Source of the DNA: an uncultured Alphaproteobacteria bacterium
GTDB taxonomy: Bacteria; Pseudomonadota; Alphaproteobacteria; Thalassobaculales; Thalassobaculaceae
DNA length: 64,000 nt
Assembly (NCBI GenBank): GCA_937776645.1
Contig: CALMRI010000043.1
Location: 44,062-108,061 of the forward strand
Direction: 5' to 3'
Shown piece by piece: positions 34,737 through 44,878 of this stretch (positions within the stretch are counted from its first letter, which is position 1; every line of letters starts with the position of its first letter). The position numbers and the translations under genes are program-made. The notes beneath the pieces were generated by a model. That model did no database searches. It was not told the DNA's origin and saw nothing but the letters and a program-made list of their open reading frames with translations.

Positions 34737-36329
34737 TTAGGCGGTTTGCTCGCGGATTTTCAGCAGCTGCACATTCGGCCAAGCCTCGATCGTGTGCTGG
34801 AGGTGCCAACCGTTCCGCGCCAGAAAGACCGGCAGATCGTCATGGTCATAGGCCAGATCACCGGGATTCTTATCGACAAAGCGCTTCACCTCGGCTGGAT
34901 CATCCCCGTTGACCCAGCGCGCCGTATGCAGCGCAGCAGCCTCGAACATCACCGGAATGTCGTATTCGGTGCGGATCCGGTCGGCCAGGACCTCAAATTG
35001 CAACGTGCCGACCACGCCAACGATCCAATTTGAGCCGATATTGGTCCGAAACACCCGCGCCACGCCCTCCTCGGCCAGCTGGGTCACCGCACGGCCTAGA
35101 TGCTTGGCCCGCATCGGGTCCATGGGCCGGACCCGTTGCAACAATTCCGGGGCAAAGCTGGGAATGCCGTTAAAGCGCAGCGCCTCGCCTTCGGTCAGGG
35201 CATCGCCGATCCGCAGATTGCCGTGGTTGGGAATGCCGATAATGTCGCCGGGAAAGGCTTCCTCGGCCAATTCGCGCTCGCGGGCCAAAAACATCAACGC
35301 GTTATGGACGTTGATCTGCTTGCCGCTGCGCACATGTTTTAACTTCATGCCACGCTTGAAATGACCCGAGCAAACCCGGGCAAAGGCGATCCGGTCCCGG
35401 TGCTTGGCGTCCATATTTGCTTGGATTTTGAAAACAAAGGCCGAAACCTTGTCTTCCGCCGGGTCCACCTTGCGCGTTTCCGATGGCTGCGGGCGCGGCG
35501 ATGGGGCAAAGCTCGAAATACCGCGCAGTAACTCGCGAACCCCGAAATTGTTGATCGCGCTGCCAAAATAAACCGGCGTGAGGTTGCCTTCAAGAAACGG
35601 CTGCACCGAGAATTGGGGGCATAGGCCGCGGACCATCATGACCTGCTCGCGCAACTCGGCCACCACGCCGGCCGGTAGCAGCTCATCCAGCTTCGGATCA
35701 TCCAGGCCGTCGCAAGTCAGGCCGGCGTCTGGGGCGTTGTGGCTGCCTTTCTCCACCAACATCAAGCGATCGCTCAGCAGGTCATAGCAGCCCTTGAACA
35801 ACTGCCCCATGCCGATTGGCCAGCTGGCCGGCGTCACCTCGATCTGGAGGGTTTGCTCTATCTCGTCGAGCAAATCAAAAGGGTCCTGGGCCTCGCGATC
35901 CATCTTGTTGATGAAGGTAATGATCGGCATGTCGCGCAGCCGGCAAACCTCGAAGAGTTTTCGGGTTTGCTCCTGGATCCCACGCGCCGCGTCGATCACC
36001 ATGACAGCCGAATCAACCGCCGTCAGCGTCCGGTAAGTATCCTCCGAGAAATCTTCATGACCGGGCGTGTCGAGAAGATTGAAGGCGTTGCCGTCGAACT
36101 CATAGCTCATCACCGACGAGGCGACGGAAATGCCCCTCTCACGTTCGACCTTTAGCCAGTCCGAATGCACCGCACGCCGACGATCGCCGCGTGCTTTCAC
36201 AGCGCCGGCCATTTGAATGGCACCGCCGAACAACAGCAGTTTTTCGGTCAATGTGGTCTTGCCAGCGTCGGGGTGCGAAATGATCGCAAAGGTTCGCCGC
36301 CGCGTGATCTCAGTATCAAGACTCGCCAT
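34737..36329 (-). CDS. prfC: Peptide chain release factor 3 (GTPase)
   Basis: A 530-residue translational GTPase that recycles RF1/RF2 from the ribosome after peptide release. G motifs are HPDAGKTTLTEKLL (G1), GISVASSVMSYEF (switch I), LDTPGHEDFSEDTYR (G3) and FINKMDREAQDP (G4). Beyond residue 300 are domain II (SAFVFKIQANMDAKHRDRIA) and the RF3 C-terminal domain (GVVGTLQFEVLADRI). The ATG at 36329 is where similarity starts (MASLDTEITRRRTFAIISHP); the 36470 start adds a non-conserved tail. Its separation of G1 and G3 matches RF3 rather than EF-G (about 700 aa). Confidence 0.95.
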   Translation of the reverse strand: MASLDTEITRRRTFAIISHPDAGKTTLTEKLLLFGGAIQMAGAVKARGDRRRAVHSDWLKVERERGISVASSVMSYEFDGNAFNLLDTPGHEDFSEDTYRTLTAVDSAVMVIDAARGIQEQTRKLFEVCRLRDMPIITFINKMDREAQDPFDLLDEIEQTLQIEVTPASWPIGMGQLFKGCYDLLSDRLMLVEKGSHNAPDAGLTCDGLDDPKLDELLPAGVVAELREQVMMVRGLCPQFSVQPFLEGNLTPVYFGSAINNFGVRELLRGISSFAPSPRPQPSETRKVDPAEDKVSAFVFKIQANMDAKHRDRIAFARVCSGHFKRGMKLKHVRSGKQINVHNALMFLARERELAEEAFPGDIIGIPNHGNLRIGDALTEGEALRFNGIPSFAPELLQRVRPMDPMRAKHLGRAVTQLAEEGVARVFRTNIGSNWIVGVVGTLQFEVLADRIRTEYDIPVMFEAAALHTARWVNGDDPAEVKRFVDKNPGDLAYDHDDLPVFLARNGWHLQHTIEAWPNVQLLKIREQTA

Positions 36330-36558
36330 GGTGCGCCTAGGATTATTCGGAACGCCGGACTTATAAGCCGGGACGCGACGAAAGCCAACCGATAGGCTTT
36401 CCTGGCCTGGGAAATTCGATGATTCCCGACTTTTTCCGAGATCGCCGTTACTATTCGGACAAGGGCGCACGAGATTGTTACGCTCAGCGCTTTTCCCGCC
36501 CCGGATCTGTGAGGCGGTTCAGGACCGTGTTAGCGTTGTTTAAAGATATAGGATTACA

Positions 36559-37578
36559 ATGGCATCAGGACCATCGTTGCTGACAATCGCCGGCCCTCGC
36601 AATTCGATCACCGATGTCCCCGGCCTCCAGGTTGGTAATGCCGAGGATCATCGGGTCCGCTCGGGTGTCACCGTAGTGCTACCAGAGCAACCGGCCGTCG
36701 CTGCCGTTGATGCAAGAGGCGGCGGCACAGGAACCCGCGATGTCGAGTTGCTGGGCCTCGACGGTAGCGTGGAGCACGTGCACGCCCTGGTTCTTGGCGG
36801 CGGCTCTGCTTTCGGGCTTGATGCGGCGGGGGGCGTCATGGCATGGCTGGCGGCGCGCGGCAGAGGCTTTTCGATTGGGTCCGCCATCGTGCCAATCGTT
36901 CCGCAGGCGATTTTGTTCGATCTGCTTAACGGTGGTGACAAGGACTGGGGAGTGGAGCCGCCGTACTGGAGCTTGGGCCACCACGCCATCGAAGCGGCCA
37001 ACCTCGATGTCGCGCTGGGTAACGCCGGCGTCGGACTCGGCGCCAAGGCCGGCGCCCTGAAGGGCGGGCTTGGCAGCGCCTCGGTCGTGATCGAAGAGCT
37101 TGAAATGACAGTCGGGGCATTGGTGGCGGTAAATTGCGTCGGCGACACACTGTTGCCCGGGACCGATGTTTTCTTTGCCTGGGACATGGAGCGGGATGGC
37201 GAATTCGGCGGCCGGCGACCGGAGAGGGGTTTCGATCCCGGCGAGGTTCGCCTGCCGAAATACGCGCGCTCCGGCGAAAACACGACGATAGCTGTGGTCG
37301 CCTGCGACGCCGTGCTAACCAAACCTCAGACCCGACGACTTGCGGTGATGGCGCAGACCGGTCTGACGCGGGCGATCCATCCAGCGCATACGCCTTTGGA
37401 TGGCGACACGGTGTTCGCGATGGCGACCGCACGCCGCCCGCTGGCGGATCCATTGCGTGATCTGGCGCTGCTGGGCGGGCATGCCGCGAACTGTCTGGCA
37501 CGGGCCGTCGCCCGCGGGGTCCATCAAGCTGAAAGCTTGGGGACACTGGTCTCCTACCGTGACCAAGTCCTTTTGTAA
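36559..37578 (+). CDS. P1-family peptidase (DmpA-like L-aminopeptidase/D-esterase)
   Basis: A 339-residue self-processing hydrolase of the Ntn type. It begins with the conserved NSITDVPGLQVGNAEDHRVR and continues GVTVVLPEQPAVAAVDARGG, then HALVLGGGSAFGLDAAGGVM. The autocleavage site should be in SGENTTIAVVACDA, before the threonine that becomes the N-terminal nucleophile of the beta chain (most relatives have Ser or Thr there). It probably hydrolyses short peptides or beta-amino acid amides in the cytoplasm; no signal peptide is seen. It is transcribed divergently from prfC with 229 bases between them. Confidence 0.88.
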   Translation: MASGPSLLTIAGPRNSITDVPGLQVGNAEDHRVRSGVTVVLPEQPAVAAVDARGGGTGTRDVELLGLDGSVEHVHALVLGGGSAFGLDAAGGVMAWLAARGRGFSIGSAIVPIVPQAILFDLLNGGDKDWGVEPPYWSLGHHAIEAANLDVALGNAGVGLGAKAGALKGGLGSASVVIEELEMTVGALVAVNCVGDTLLPGTDVFFAWDMERDGEFGGRRPERGFDPGEVRLPKYARSGENTTIAVVACDAVLTKPQTRRLAVMAQTGLTRAIHPAHTPLDGDTVFAMATARRPLADPLRDLALLGGHAANCLARAVARGVHQAESLGTLVSYRDQVLL

Positions 37579-37907
37579 TGGCGCTCAAAAGGAGATTACC
37601 GATCGACTAAAAGTCGATATCCACCAATTGAAAGCGCGTACTACATGATGATGATGGGTGTATATTTCGCCGCTGCCCGGCTACCAACTTAACCACAGCA
37701 GCATTGCCTTAGGCCTTTCGCCGGCCTGTTTAGCAACGTCAGGCGCCTTGTCCGGATGTAATTGGCCCCCCGGCTCCATATCCAAGGCCTCGGCATGAAT
37801 GCCGGCCTGCCTGACACCGCGGGGGGCCCGTATTTATTCTTATAAAAATAAACCAAAAAACATCACCAAATCGATAGCCTATCCGGGAAATAGGGGTCAA
37901 AGCGTGT
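37579..37907. other. Intergenic region without recognised features
   Basis: These 329 bases separate two convergent genes. An AT-rich stretch with a weak inverted repeat lies at about 37830-37855 (ATTTATT facing AAAAATAAA) and could end transcription, but the stem is short. No gene or RNA is supported. Confidence 0.4.
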
Positions 37908-39530
37908 TTAAAGCGCCACGGCCTGATCCCTAAGGAGAAATTTCTGGATTTTGCCAGTCGAGGTTTTCGGCAGGTCACAGAAGATGACCGTCCTTGGCGC
38001 CTTAAAATGGGCCATGCTTTGACGGCACCAGGCGATCACCTCAGCCTCGCTTAGATCTTTATGGCCAGGAACAATGGTTACAAAGGCACAGGGTGTCTCG
38101 CCCCATTTATTATCGGGCCGGGCCACCACCGCCGCCTCCATGATCTTCGGATGCTTGTAGAGCGCTTCCTCAACCTCAAGCGAAGAGATGTTCTCGCCGC
38201 CAGAAATAATGATGTCCTTGGAACGATCCTTGACCTCGGCATAACCGTCCGGATGCATCACCGCGAGATCCCCGCTGTGAAACCAGCCATGAGCGAAGGC
38301 TTCCCCCGAGGCCAACGGATTCTTCAGATAGCCCTTCATAACGGTATTACCACGGATCCAGATCTCGCCCATGGTCGCGCCATCGGCCGGCACGTCTTCC
38401 AGAGTGTCCGGGTTGACCACCCGAAACCCTTCCAGGGTTGGATAGCGCACCCCTTGGCGCGCCATGCGCGAGGCCTTGGCGTCCAATTCCAAATCATCCC
38501 ATTCTGGCGGCCAGGCGCAGATTCCCGACGGACCATAGGTTTCCGTTAGACCATAGAGATGCAGAACCTGAAACCCCAGGCGTTCCATCGAGGCGATAAC
38601 CGCGCTTGGCGGCGCTGCGCCACCGGTGGCGATCTGGATCGAATGGTTGAATCGGCGCTTGGCCTCCTCAGGCGCGTGAACCAGCATGTTCAGCACCACC
38701 GGCGCGCCGCACATATGGCTGACCTTGTGGTCCTCGATCAGCTGAAAGATCAGCACCGGGTCAACGGCGCGCAGGCAAACGTGGGTACCGCCGACCGCCG
38801 TTACGGCCCAGGTAAAGGTCCAGCCGTTGCAATGGAACATCGGCAAGGTCCACAGATAGCGGGTCAGTGCATCGAGACCGAAGGCAATGACGTTGCCCAT
38901 GGCGTTGAGGAAGGCACCGCGATGATGAAACACCACACCCTTCGGGTTACCAGTGGTCCCGGAAGTGTAGTTGAGCGCCATCGAGTCCCATTCGTCGGCC
39001 GGACGCTCCCACGGGTCCGCCGCATCTCCCTCGGCGAGAAACGCCTCGTATTCGGTCTCACCAAGCAGCGCGCCACTGAGCGCTAGAGGATCGTCAATGC
39101 CGATCACCGGCGGTGGGTTTTCCATGCTTGATAAGGCGTCGGCCATGACCGTCGAGAACTCCCGGTCGACCAGCACCAGCTTGGCACCGCCATGCTCAAG
39201 AATGAACGCGATGGTCGCCGGGTCGAGACGGTAGTTTAGTGCATTCAACACCGCGCCGGCCATAATCACACCGTAATGCGCTTCCAGCATCGCCGGCGTA
39301 TTCGGGGCAATGATCGAGACCACGTCGCCCTTGACGATCCCGCGCCGGGTTAACGCCGACGCCATCTGGCGGCTGCGGGTCAGAAAATTCCTGTAGGTGG
39401 TGCGTTGCTCACCATGGATGATCGCGATCTTGTCTGGCCACGTGGCCGCTGCGCGCTCTAGGAAATCCGTCGGCGTCAGCGCCGCGTAATTCGCCCCGTT
39501 GGCGGCAAGGCCTTCCTCATATATCGTCAT
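37908..39530 (-). CDS. Acyl-CoA synthetase (AMP-forming fatty/organic acid ligase)
   Basis: A 540-residue member of the adenylate-forming family that makes acyl-CoA from a carboxylic acid, ATP and CoA. Core motifs are NYTSGTTGNPKGVVFHHRGA (P-loop, about residue 186), HLYGLTETYGPSGI (adenine and acyl pocket), WFHSGDLAVMHPDGYAEVKD (hinge) and KTSTGKIQKFLL with the catalytic lysine. It has the size and loop pattern of medium or short chain and aryl acid ligases of Proteobacteria, including the DmdB-like group, but the acid cannot be chosen. The ATG at 39530 gives MTIYEEGLAANGANYAALTP. Confidence 0.92.
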   Translation of the reverse strand: MTIYEEGLAANGANYAALTPTDFLERAAATWPDKIAIIHGEQRTTYRNFLTRSRQMASALTRRGIVKGDVVSIIAPNTPAMLEAHYGVIMAGAVLNALNYRLDPATIAFILEHGGAKLVLVDREFSTVMADALSSMENPPPVIGIDDPLALSGALLGETEYEAFLAEGDAADPWERPADEWDSMALNYTSGTTGNPKGVVFHHRGAFLNAMGNVIAFGLDALTRYLWTLPMFHCNGWTFTWAVTAVGGTHVCLRAVDPVLIFQLIEDHKVSHMCGAPVVLNMLVHAPEEAKRRFNHSIQIATGGAAPPSAVIASMERLGFQVLHLYGLTETYGPSGICAWPPEWDDLELDAKASRMARQGVRYPTLEGFRVVNPDTLEDVPADGATMGEIWIRGNTVMKGYLKNPLASGEAFAHGWFHSGDLAVMHPDGYAEVKDRSKDIIISGGENISSLEVEEALYKHPKIMEAAVVARPDNKWGETPCAFVTIVPGHKDLSEAEVIAWCRQSMAHFKAPRTVIFCDLPKTSTGKIQKFLLRDQAVAL

Positions 39531-39643
39531 TTCGTCGTCTTTCCCTGATCATGTTCGGAACACGGGATGGCATCGGTGCAAGTTAACCGCGTTGGTACCC
39601 GTCTATCAAATGGCCGGCAGAATGTCTTTGAAAGTGCAATGTG

Positions 39644-40327
39644 ATGATCCGGATCGATCTGTTCTCGGACGTAGTCTGCCCCTGGTGCTTTATCGGCAAG
39701 CGACGGTTGGAACGCGCCATCAAGGCGCGGCAGGCTCAGCCGATATCGATCCAGTGGCGCGCCTTTCAATTGAACCCGGACATGCCACGCGACGGTATGT
39801 TGCGCCAACACTATGTCGAAGCTAAGTTCGGTGGTCCAGAACGCGCCAACCAGATCTATGCCAATATCCGGAACTCCGGCGAAAGCGAGGGGCTGGATTT
39901 CGCCTTCGAGAAAATCACCCGGACGCCGAACACCGTAACCGCCCATCGCCTGATCTCTTGGGCCACCACTCACGATAAGGCCGACCCGGTAGTCGAGGGG
40001 CTGTTCCGGGCTTATTTCTTCGAGGGACGTGATCTCGGGTCCATCGATGTCTTGGCCGAAGTGGCTACGGAAAATGGACTCGACGGGGATGCAGCCACGG
40101 AATTTCTCCGTTCTCAGAATGGCTTCATCGAGGTCGCCGCCGAAACCCGTTATGCCTACGACAATGGTATTACCGGCGTCCCATGCTTCATCTTCAACCG
40201 GCGCTATGCGCTGGCCGGCGCGCAGGAGCCGGAAGCCTTCTTTCCGCTATTCGACCTGGGACCAGAGGGGAGCTTAGCGTCGGAAGAGAATACGATCCCG
40301 GAACAGAATACCGACTTCGCCAAGTGA
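39644..40327 (+). CDS. DsbA-family oxidoreductase (FrnE-like)
   Basis: A 227-residue thioredoxin-fold protein without signal peptide, hence cytoplasmic. It starts MIRIDLFSDVVCPWCFIGKR with the CPWC redox motif at residues 12-15, and has the cis-proline region NGITGVPCFIFNRRYALAGA near the C-terminus. This layout matches FrnE and related polyketide/2-hydroxychromene-isomerase-type proteins, where the CxxC pair is retained for disulfide work. The start may be GTG 39641 or ATG 39644; the latter is taken here. It lies 110 bases after the divergent ligase gene, so promoters may be shared. Confidence 0.88.
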   Translation: MIRIDLFSDVVCPWCFIGKRRLERAIKARQAQPISIQWRAFQLNPDMPRDGMLRQHYVEAKFGGPERANQIYANIRNSGESEGLDFAFEKITRTPNTVTAHRLISWATTHDKADPVVEGLFRAYFFEGRDLGSIDVLAEVATENGLDGDAATEFLRSQNGFIEVAAETRYAYDNGITGVPCFIFNRRYALAGAQEPEAFFPLFDLGPEGSLASEENTIPEQNTDFAK

Positions 40328-40345
40328 CCCTGGCGGCGCTTACGC

Positions 40346-43300
40346 TCACGCCGCGATCGCCGCGAGATCGCGCATCACCCGCGTAAGCCCCCGAACCCGT
40401 TCCTCGGCTTTATTCCAGGTCCGCCGGCAGACCAGCTTATGATCTGTTCGAAGATGCGCTGTACCTTGCTGGCGTCCGAGAAAATCCACCAATCCCGACG
40501 GGTTCTTAAAGTTGTCATTGCGGAACGAGATCACCGCGCCACGCGGTCCGGCATCGACCTTGCTAACCCCTGCCGCCTTGCACAATTGCTTGATCGCAAT
40601 AACCTTCAGCAGATTGTCAACCTCACTCGGAATGGCACCGAAGCGGTCGGTCAATTCGGCGGCGAATGTTTCGATCTCAGCGGCATCGACAAGTTGAGCG
40701 ACCCGGCGATAAATACCAAGCCGCACCGTCAGATCCGGCACATAGGCATCGGGAATGAAAACCGGCATCCCCAGGCCGATCTGCGGCGTCCATTGCTCCT
40801 CCGCCTCCTCGGTGGCAAAGCCATCCTCGCGGGCGGTCCGTACGGCTTCCTGCAGCATGTGCTGATAAAGCTCGATGCCGACCTCCTTGACCTGGCCGGA
40901 CTGCTCCTCGCCCAGCAGGTTTCCGGCGCCACGGATATCCATGTCGTGGCTGGCCAGACTAAAGCCAGCGCCGAGGCTATCGAGCGTTTGCATAACTTCA
41001 AGGCGACGTTTAGCGCTTGGGTTGAGCACCTTGCCCGGATGAGTGGTCAGATAGGCATAGGCACGGATTTTTGAACGGCCGACGCGGCCCCTGAGTTGAT
41101 AAAGTTGGGCCAGGCCAAACATGTCGGCGCGGTGCAGAATGATGGTGTTGGCACTCGGGATATCAAGACCGGATTCGATGATGTTGGTACTCAACAGAAC
41201 ATCAAAGGCGCTGTCGCAGAACCCCGTCATCACTCTCTCTAGTTCGCTAGCGGCCATTTGACCATGCGCGGCGGCGACCTTTGCATCCGGCACCAATTTG
41301 GTGAGCCGGTCATAGACCCGGGCCATATCCTCGATCCTCGGGCAAACATAAAAAGTCTGCCCGCCCCGGTTTCGCTCGCGTTGAATCGCCTCACGAATCA
41401 CCATGCCGTCATAGGGCATCACAAAGGTGCGGATAGACAGCCGATCAACCGGCGGCGTCGCGATCAGCGATAGATCGCGCACTCCGGAAAGCGCCAGTTG
41501 TAGGGTCCGCGGGATTGGTGTGGCGGTCAGCGTCAGAACGTGGATATCTGATCGCAGATCCTTCAGGCGTTCCTTTTGGGCAACGCCGAAATGCTGTTCC
41601 TCGTCAACGATCAACATGCCGAGGTTATTGAACTCAACCGATTTCGAAAGCAACGCGTGCGTTCCGATGACAATGCTGCAGTCACCGGCCTTAAGGTCAC
41701 GCTTAACCTCGTTCGCCTCGGCGGCGCCTACCAACCGCGAGACCTGCCGTATCCGCAACGGCAGGCCGGCGAAACGCTCCTTGAAAACCCTGAAATGCTG
41801 CCTGCAGAGCAACGTCGTCGGCGCCACTACCGCTACCTGAAAGCCCTGCATGGCCACCACCATCGCCGCTCTGAGCGCCACCTCGGTCTTGCCGAAACCG
41901 ACATCGCCACAAATCAGTCGGTCCATGGGCCGGCCCCGTGCGATATCGCCGAGGGTTTCATCGATAGCGCGGAGCTGATCGTCGGTCTCGTTATAAGGAA
42001 ACTTGGCACAGAATTCGTCATAGAGACCCGGCGGCGGGATGATGCTTTCGGTGGTTCTAACCTCACGCTCGGCGGCTATCCGGATCAACTGGTCGGCCAT
42101 GTCGCGCAACCGCTTCTTGACCCGCGCCTTGCGGGCCTGCCAGGCGACCCCGCCGAGCTTGTCAAGCACAGCCTTGGACTCCTGCGATCCATAGCGCGAC
42201 AGCATGTCGATGTTTTCAACCGGCAGAAACAGCTTGTCACCACCGGAATAGATCAGTCGCAGACAGTCATGCGGTGCGCCGCCGATTTTCAGCGTTTCAA
42301 GGCCGACATATTGGCCAATCCCATGTTCGGCGTGCACCACGTAGTCGCCCTCACTGAGCGCCGAAACCTCTTGCAAAAATTCCTCGCCCCGCCGGCGCCG
42401 GCGGCGTGACGGGCGGGCCAGACGTTCGCCGAGAATATCCGGCTCGGCGATGACCAAAATTCCCTCGGCGGCGAACCCGCGCTCGATCGGCAAGGTGACC
42501 GCCGCGACGGTTCCCGCCGGTAACCCTTGTACAGCATCGAAAGCGTCAACAGTCTCGATCGGCTCGGTCCCGTGCTCGCGAAGCAGACTGGCCAGACGAT
42601 CGCGCGAGCCGTTGGAATAACCCGAGACGATCACCCGAGTGCCGGCGTCCCGCGTCTTGGCGATCACATCACGCACGGCGTCGTAAAGATTCGTGCCGTC
42701 ACGGGCCCGCGCCTCGGCGAAACTTACCCCCGGCGCGGCGCCCCCGGCGGTGGTTCTGATCCCCGTGGCCGCATCCAAATCAGGAACGTCGAAGGGAAAC
42801 AGCCGATAGCTCGACCGCTCGGATAACAAACCCTCCCATTCGGACCGTCCGAGATAAAGGGAATCCGGCGGCAGAGGGCGGTAAATCGATCCACCATCCT
42901 TGGTTCCTCTTTCGTGCAGGACCCGGCGCGCCTCGTAATATTCGGAAATCAATTCAAAGCGTGTCGTGGCGACCCCATCGGTCCCATTATCGAAACTGAC
43001 CGCCGCCTCCGGCGCGTGATCGAAGACAGTTTCCAGAGTCGTGTGGAATAATGGCAGCCAATGCTCCATGCCGACATGCTGGCGTCCCTCAGTTATCGAG
43101 GCGTAAAGCGGGTCATTCAGAACATCGGTGCCGAAGCTTGAGCGGTAACCGCTGCGAAAACGCTGCATCCCGGCCTCATCAAGCAAGGCTTCGGCGACGG
43201 GCCGCAAACGGGCCTGCAGGACCTTACCGACCGTTCGCTGAGTAACCGGGTCAAAGTTGCGAATACCTTCCAGCTCATCACCAAAATAATCCAGGCGAAG

Positions 43301-43837
43301 CGGGTCCGAGGACCCCGAAGGGAAAACATCAATAATCCCGCCGCGCACAGCGTATTCACCGGCCTCCCGGACGGTCCCTGTCCGTCCATAGCCATTGCCT
43401 TCCAGGAACGCTAGGAGACTGTCCAGAGGGTGGCTGGCGCCGACCTGCAGGGTCAGGGAACTACCCTCGAAGAAGGTCCGAGGCGGGAGACGCTGCAAAA
43501 CCGCGTTGACCGTCGTCAGCAGGACGAAATCCCGATCCTTACTGATCTCGCCAAGCCGGGCCAGACCCTCCAGACGTTGGCTGACAATCTCGCCGTTTGG
43601 AGAGACCCGGTCATAGGGCAGGCAATCCCACGCCGGTAACTTGATAACGTTTAGTTCGGGGGCGAAGAAACCGAGACAGCGCTCAAGTGCGTCCAGGCGG
43701 GTATCGTCACGGCAAACATGCACCAACCGCCCATGCTCGCCTGCCAGTCGACCAAGCACGTACGCATCCCAGCCCTCCGGCGCCGTAGAGATTCGAGCTT
43801 CAGGAAGAACAAACGATTCAATAGAATTTATTGTCAA
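40346..43837 (-). CDS. mfd: Transcription-repair coupling factor
   Basis: A 1163-residue DNA translocase that removes stalled RNA polymerase and recruits UvrA, intact over its full length. The N-terminal UvrB-like domains (about 1-350) include LPAWDCLPYDRVSPNGEIVS. The polymerase-interaction domain begins near EGDYVVHAEHGIGQYVGLET. The helicase core has GDVGFGKTEVALRAAMVVAM (Walker A), LIVDEEQHFGVAQKERLKD (DEEQ box) and LTLTATPIPRTLQLALSGVR, then RGRVGRSKIRAYAYL. The TRCF C-terminal domain closes the protein. It is followed upstream by sdhE with 4 bases between stop and start. Confidence 0.96.
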   Translation of the reverse strand: MTINSIESFVLPEARISTAPEGWDAYVLGRLAGEHGRLVHVCRDDTRLDALERCLGFFAPELNVIKLPAWDCLPYDRVSPNGEIVSQRLEGLARLGEISKDRDFVLLTTVNAVLQRLPPRTFFEGSSLTLQVGASHPLDSLLAFLEGNGYGRTGTVREAGEYAVRGGIIDVFPSGSSDPLRLDYFGDELEGIRNFDPVTQRTVGKVLQARLRPVAEALLDEAGMQRFRSGYRSSFGTDVLNDPLYASITEGRQHVGMEHWLPLFHTTLETVFDHAPEAAVSFDNGTDGVATTRFELISEYYEARRVLHERGTKDGGSIYRPLPPDSLYLGRSEWEGLLSERSSYRLFPFDVPDLDAATGIRTTAGGAAPGVSFAEARARDGTNLYDAVRDVIAKTRDAGTRVIVSGYSNGSRDRLASLLREHGTEPIETVDAFDAVQGLPAGTVAAVTLPIERGFAAEGILVIAEPDILGERLARPSRRRRRRGEEFLQEVSALSEGDYVVHAEHGIGQYVGLETLKIGGAPHDCLRLIYSGGDKLFLPVENIDMLSRYGSQESKAVLDKLGGVAWQARKARVKKRLRDMADQLIRIAAEREVRTTESIIPPPGLYDEFCAKFPYNETDDQLRAIDETLGDIARGRPMDRLICGDVGFGKTEVALRAAMVVAMQGFQVAVVAPTTLLCRQHFRVFKERFAGLPLRIRQVSRLVGAAEANEVKRDLKAGDCSIVIGTHALLSKSVEFNNLGMLIVDEEQHFGVAQKERLKDLRSDIHVLTLTATPIPRTLQLALSGVRDLSLIATPPVDRLSIRTFVMPYDGMVIREAIQRERNRGGQTFYVCPRIEDMARVYDRLTKLVPDAKVAAAHGQMAASELERVMTGFCDSAFDVLLSTNIIESGLDIPSANTIILHRADMFGLAQLYQLRGRVGRSKIRAYAYLTTHPGKVLNPSAKRRLEVMQTLDSLGAGFSLASHDMDIRGAGNLLGEEQSGQVKEVGIELYQHMLQEAVRTAREDGFATEEAEEQWTPQIGLGMPVFIPDAYVPDLTVRLGIYRRVAQLVDAAEIETFAAELTDRFGAIPSEVDNLLKVIAIKQLCKAAGVSKVDAGPRGAVISFRNDNFKNPSGLVDFLGRQQGTAHLRTDHKLVCRRTWNKAEERVRGLTRVMRDLAAIAA

Positions 43838-43841
43838 TAAC

Positions 43842-44105
43842 TTACCCTACAAACTTAAAGTCACAAATTAGTTCTAGAACGTCGCTTTGGTATTCCGCCG
43901 GCGCCACTTCCATGCCAGTAATCCACTTGTACAGCCTTGGGTCCTCTATCTCCAGCAAGGCCTCATAGATGTCCAATTGGCGCTCAGTAAGGCTAGCGAT
44001 GTGCCGGCGCGCGAAATTGCCGAGAAGCAAATCGGTTTCCTTGGTGCCGGTATAGGCACTCCGGTACACTAATTTTTTTCGACGGTCGGCCAATTCGCCG
44101 GTCAT
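43842..44105 (-). CDS. sdhE: Succinate dehydrogenase flavinylation factor SdhE
   Basis: An 87-residue protein of the SdhE/Sdh5/YgfY family, which promotes covalent FAD attachment to SdhA. It shows RRKKLVYRSAYTGTKETDLL, where the family's RGxxE surface motif appears as YTGTKE, and LLGNFARRHIASLTERQLDI. The C-terminal VLELICDFKFVG is close to relatives. The RG pair of the motif is changed to TG, a feature found in several Alphaproteobacteria. It lies immediately before mfd in the same direction and 784 bases from recG, the usual alphaproteobacterial neighbourhood. Confidence 0.88.
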   Translation of the reverse strand: MTGELADRRKKLVYRSAYTGTKETDLLLGNFARRHIASLTERQLDIYEALLEIEDPRLYKWITGMEVAPAEYQSDVLELICDFKFVG

Positions 44106-44388
44106 TGCCTGTCTCCGTATCCAACGATCAGTGGAGGGGTCCCGGCTGTAGAAAACCCGATCCCCAGACTTCGGTCACGTTGAGCACCAACCAACTGGTT
44201 ATAGTTTTTCGACGGTTTTCAGACTGGTACAACCATGAAAATTTAACCCCCGTGATTGGGCCCGGGATAGCCTTGCGCCTCTATCTTTCTTCGTTCAAGC
44301 TGAAGCAGACTTCGGAAGAACTTAACCCATGATTGGTAGCTCTTTCAGCCGCCTCAGATATCTGTTCGCCCATCGTATAGAGTAGCAG

Positions 44389-44840
44389 GACCGTCCCTCC
44401 AAGTCGTTGGTGCGCAAACTTGACTACTATTGGCGGACGTTGACCGCGAAAGAGCAATTTTCGTCTCCTGCCGATATTGATCTAATCGATATTAATCGCA
44501 AGTTCTTACCGTGGTTTTTTTTATTAGAAGTCCTGCCCGGAGCGGATGAATTGGATTACAAATTTTGACTCGTAGGAACCAGCAACGCTCACCTCGTCGG
44601 ACGTGATGTCACCAGTCGTCTGACAAGCACGATTTTAGATACCTACGACCGGCAGTTCATTATGGAAACCTTTCACGCCGCCGTGCGCGAACGTAAACCA
44701 ACGTATTGTCAGGCCGCATTGCCCCGGGATTGGCACGGTTCCATCGAAGTCTTCAGAGCCACTTTTCCCTATCCACCGATGGGGAAAACATTGATATGAT
44801 GATCGGGGCGGCGGTTCCCAACAGCAGCCAAACGTCACCC
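44389..44840 (+). pseudogene. Decayed PAS-domain protein (PAS_5-like)
   Basis: Frame 1 from about 44401 reads KSLVRKLDYYWRTLTAKEQF, SSPADIDLIDINRKFLPWFF and LLEVLPGADELDYKF, the opening of small stand-alone PAS proteins common in Rhodospirillales. A TGA at 44566-44568 replaces the arginine codon of the expected FRLVGT. The same frame then continues LVGTSNAHLVGRDVTSRLTS and TILDTYDRQFIMETFHAAVR. A shift near 44770 moves the ending (DGENIDMMIGAAVPNSSQ) to another frame. The family's role is unknown. A stop by substitution plus a frameshift indicates a dead gene. The remaining sequence from 44106 to 44388 shows nothing. Confidence 0.75.
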
Positions 44841-44878
44841 TGTTTTTTCATACCCTGCTCCACTCATTTGATTCAACA

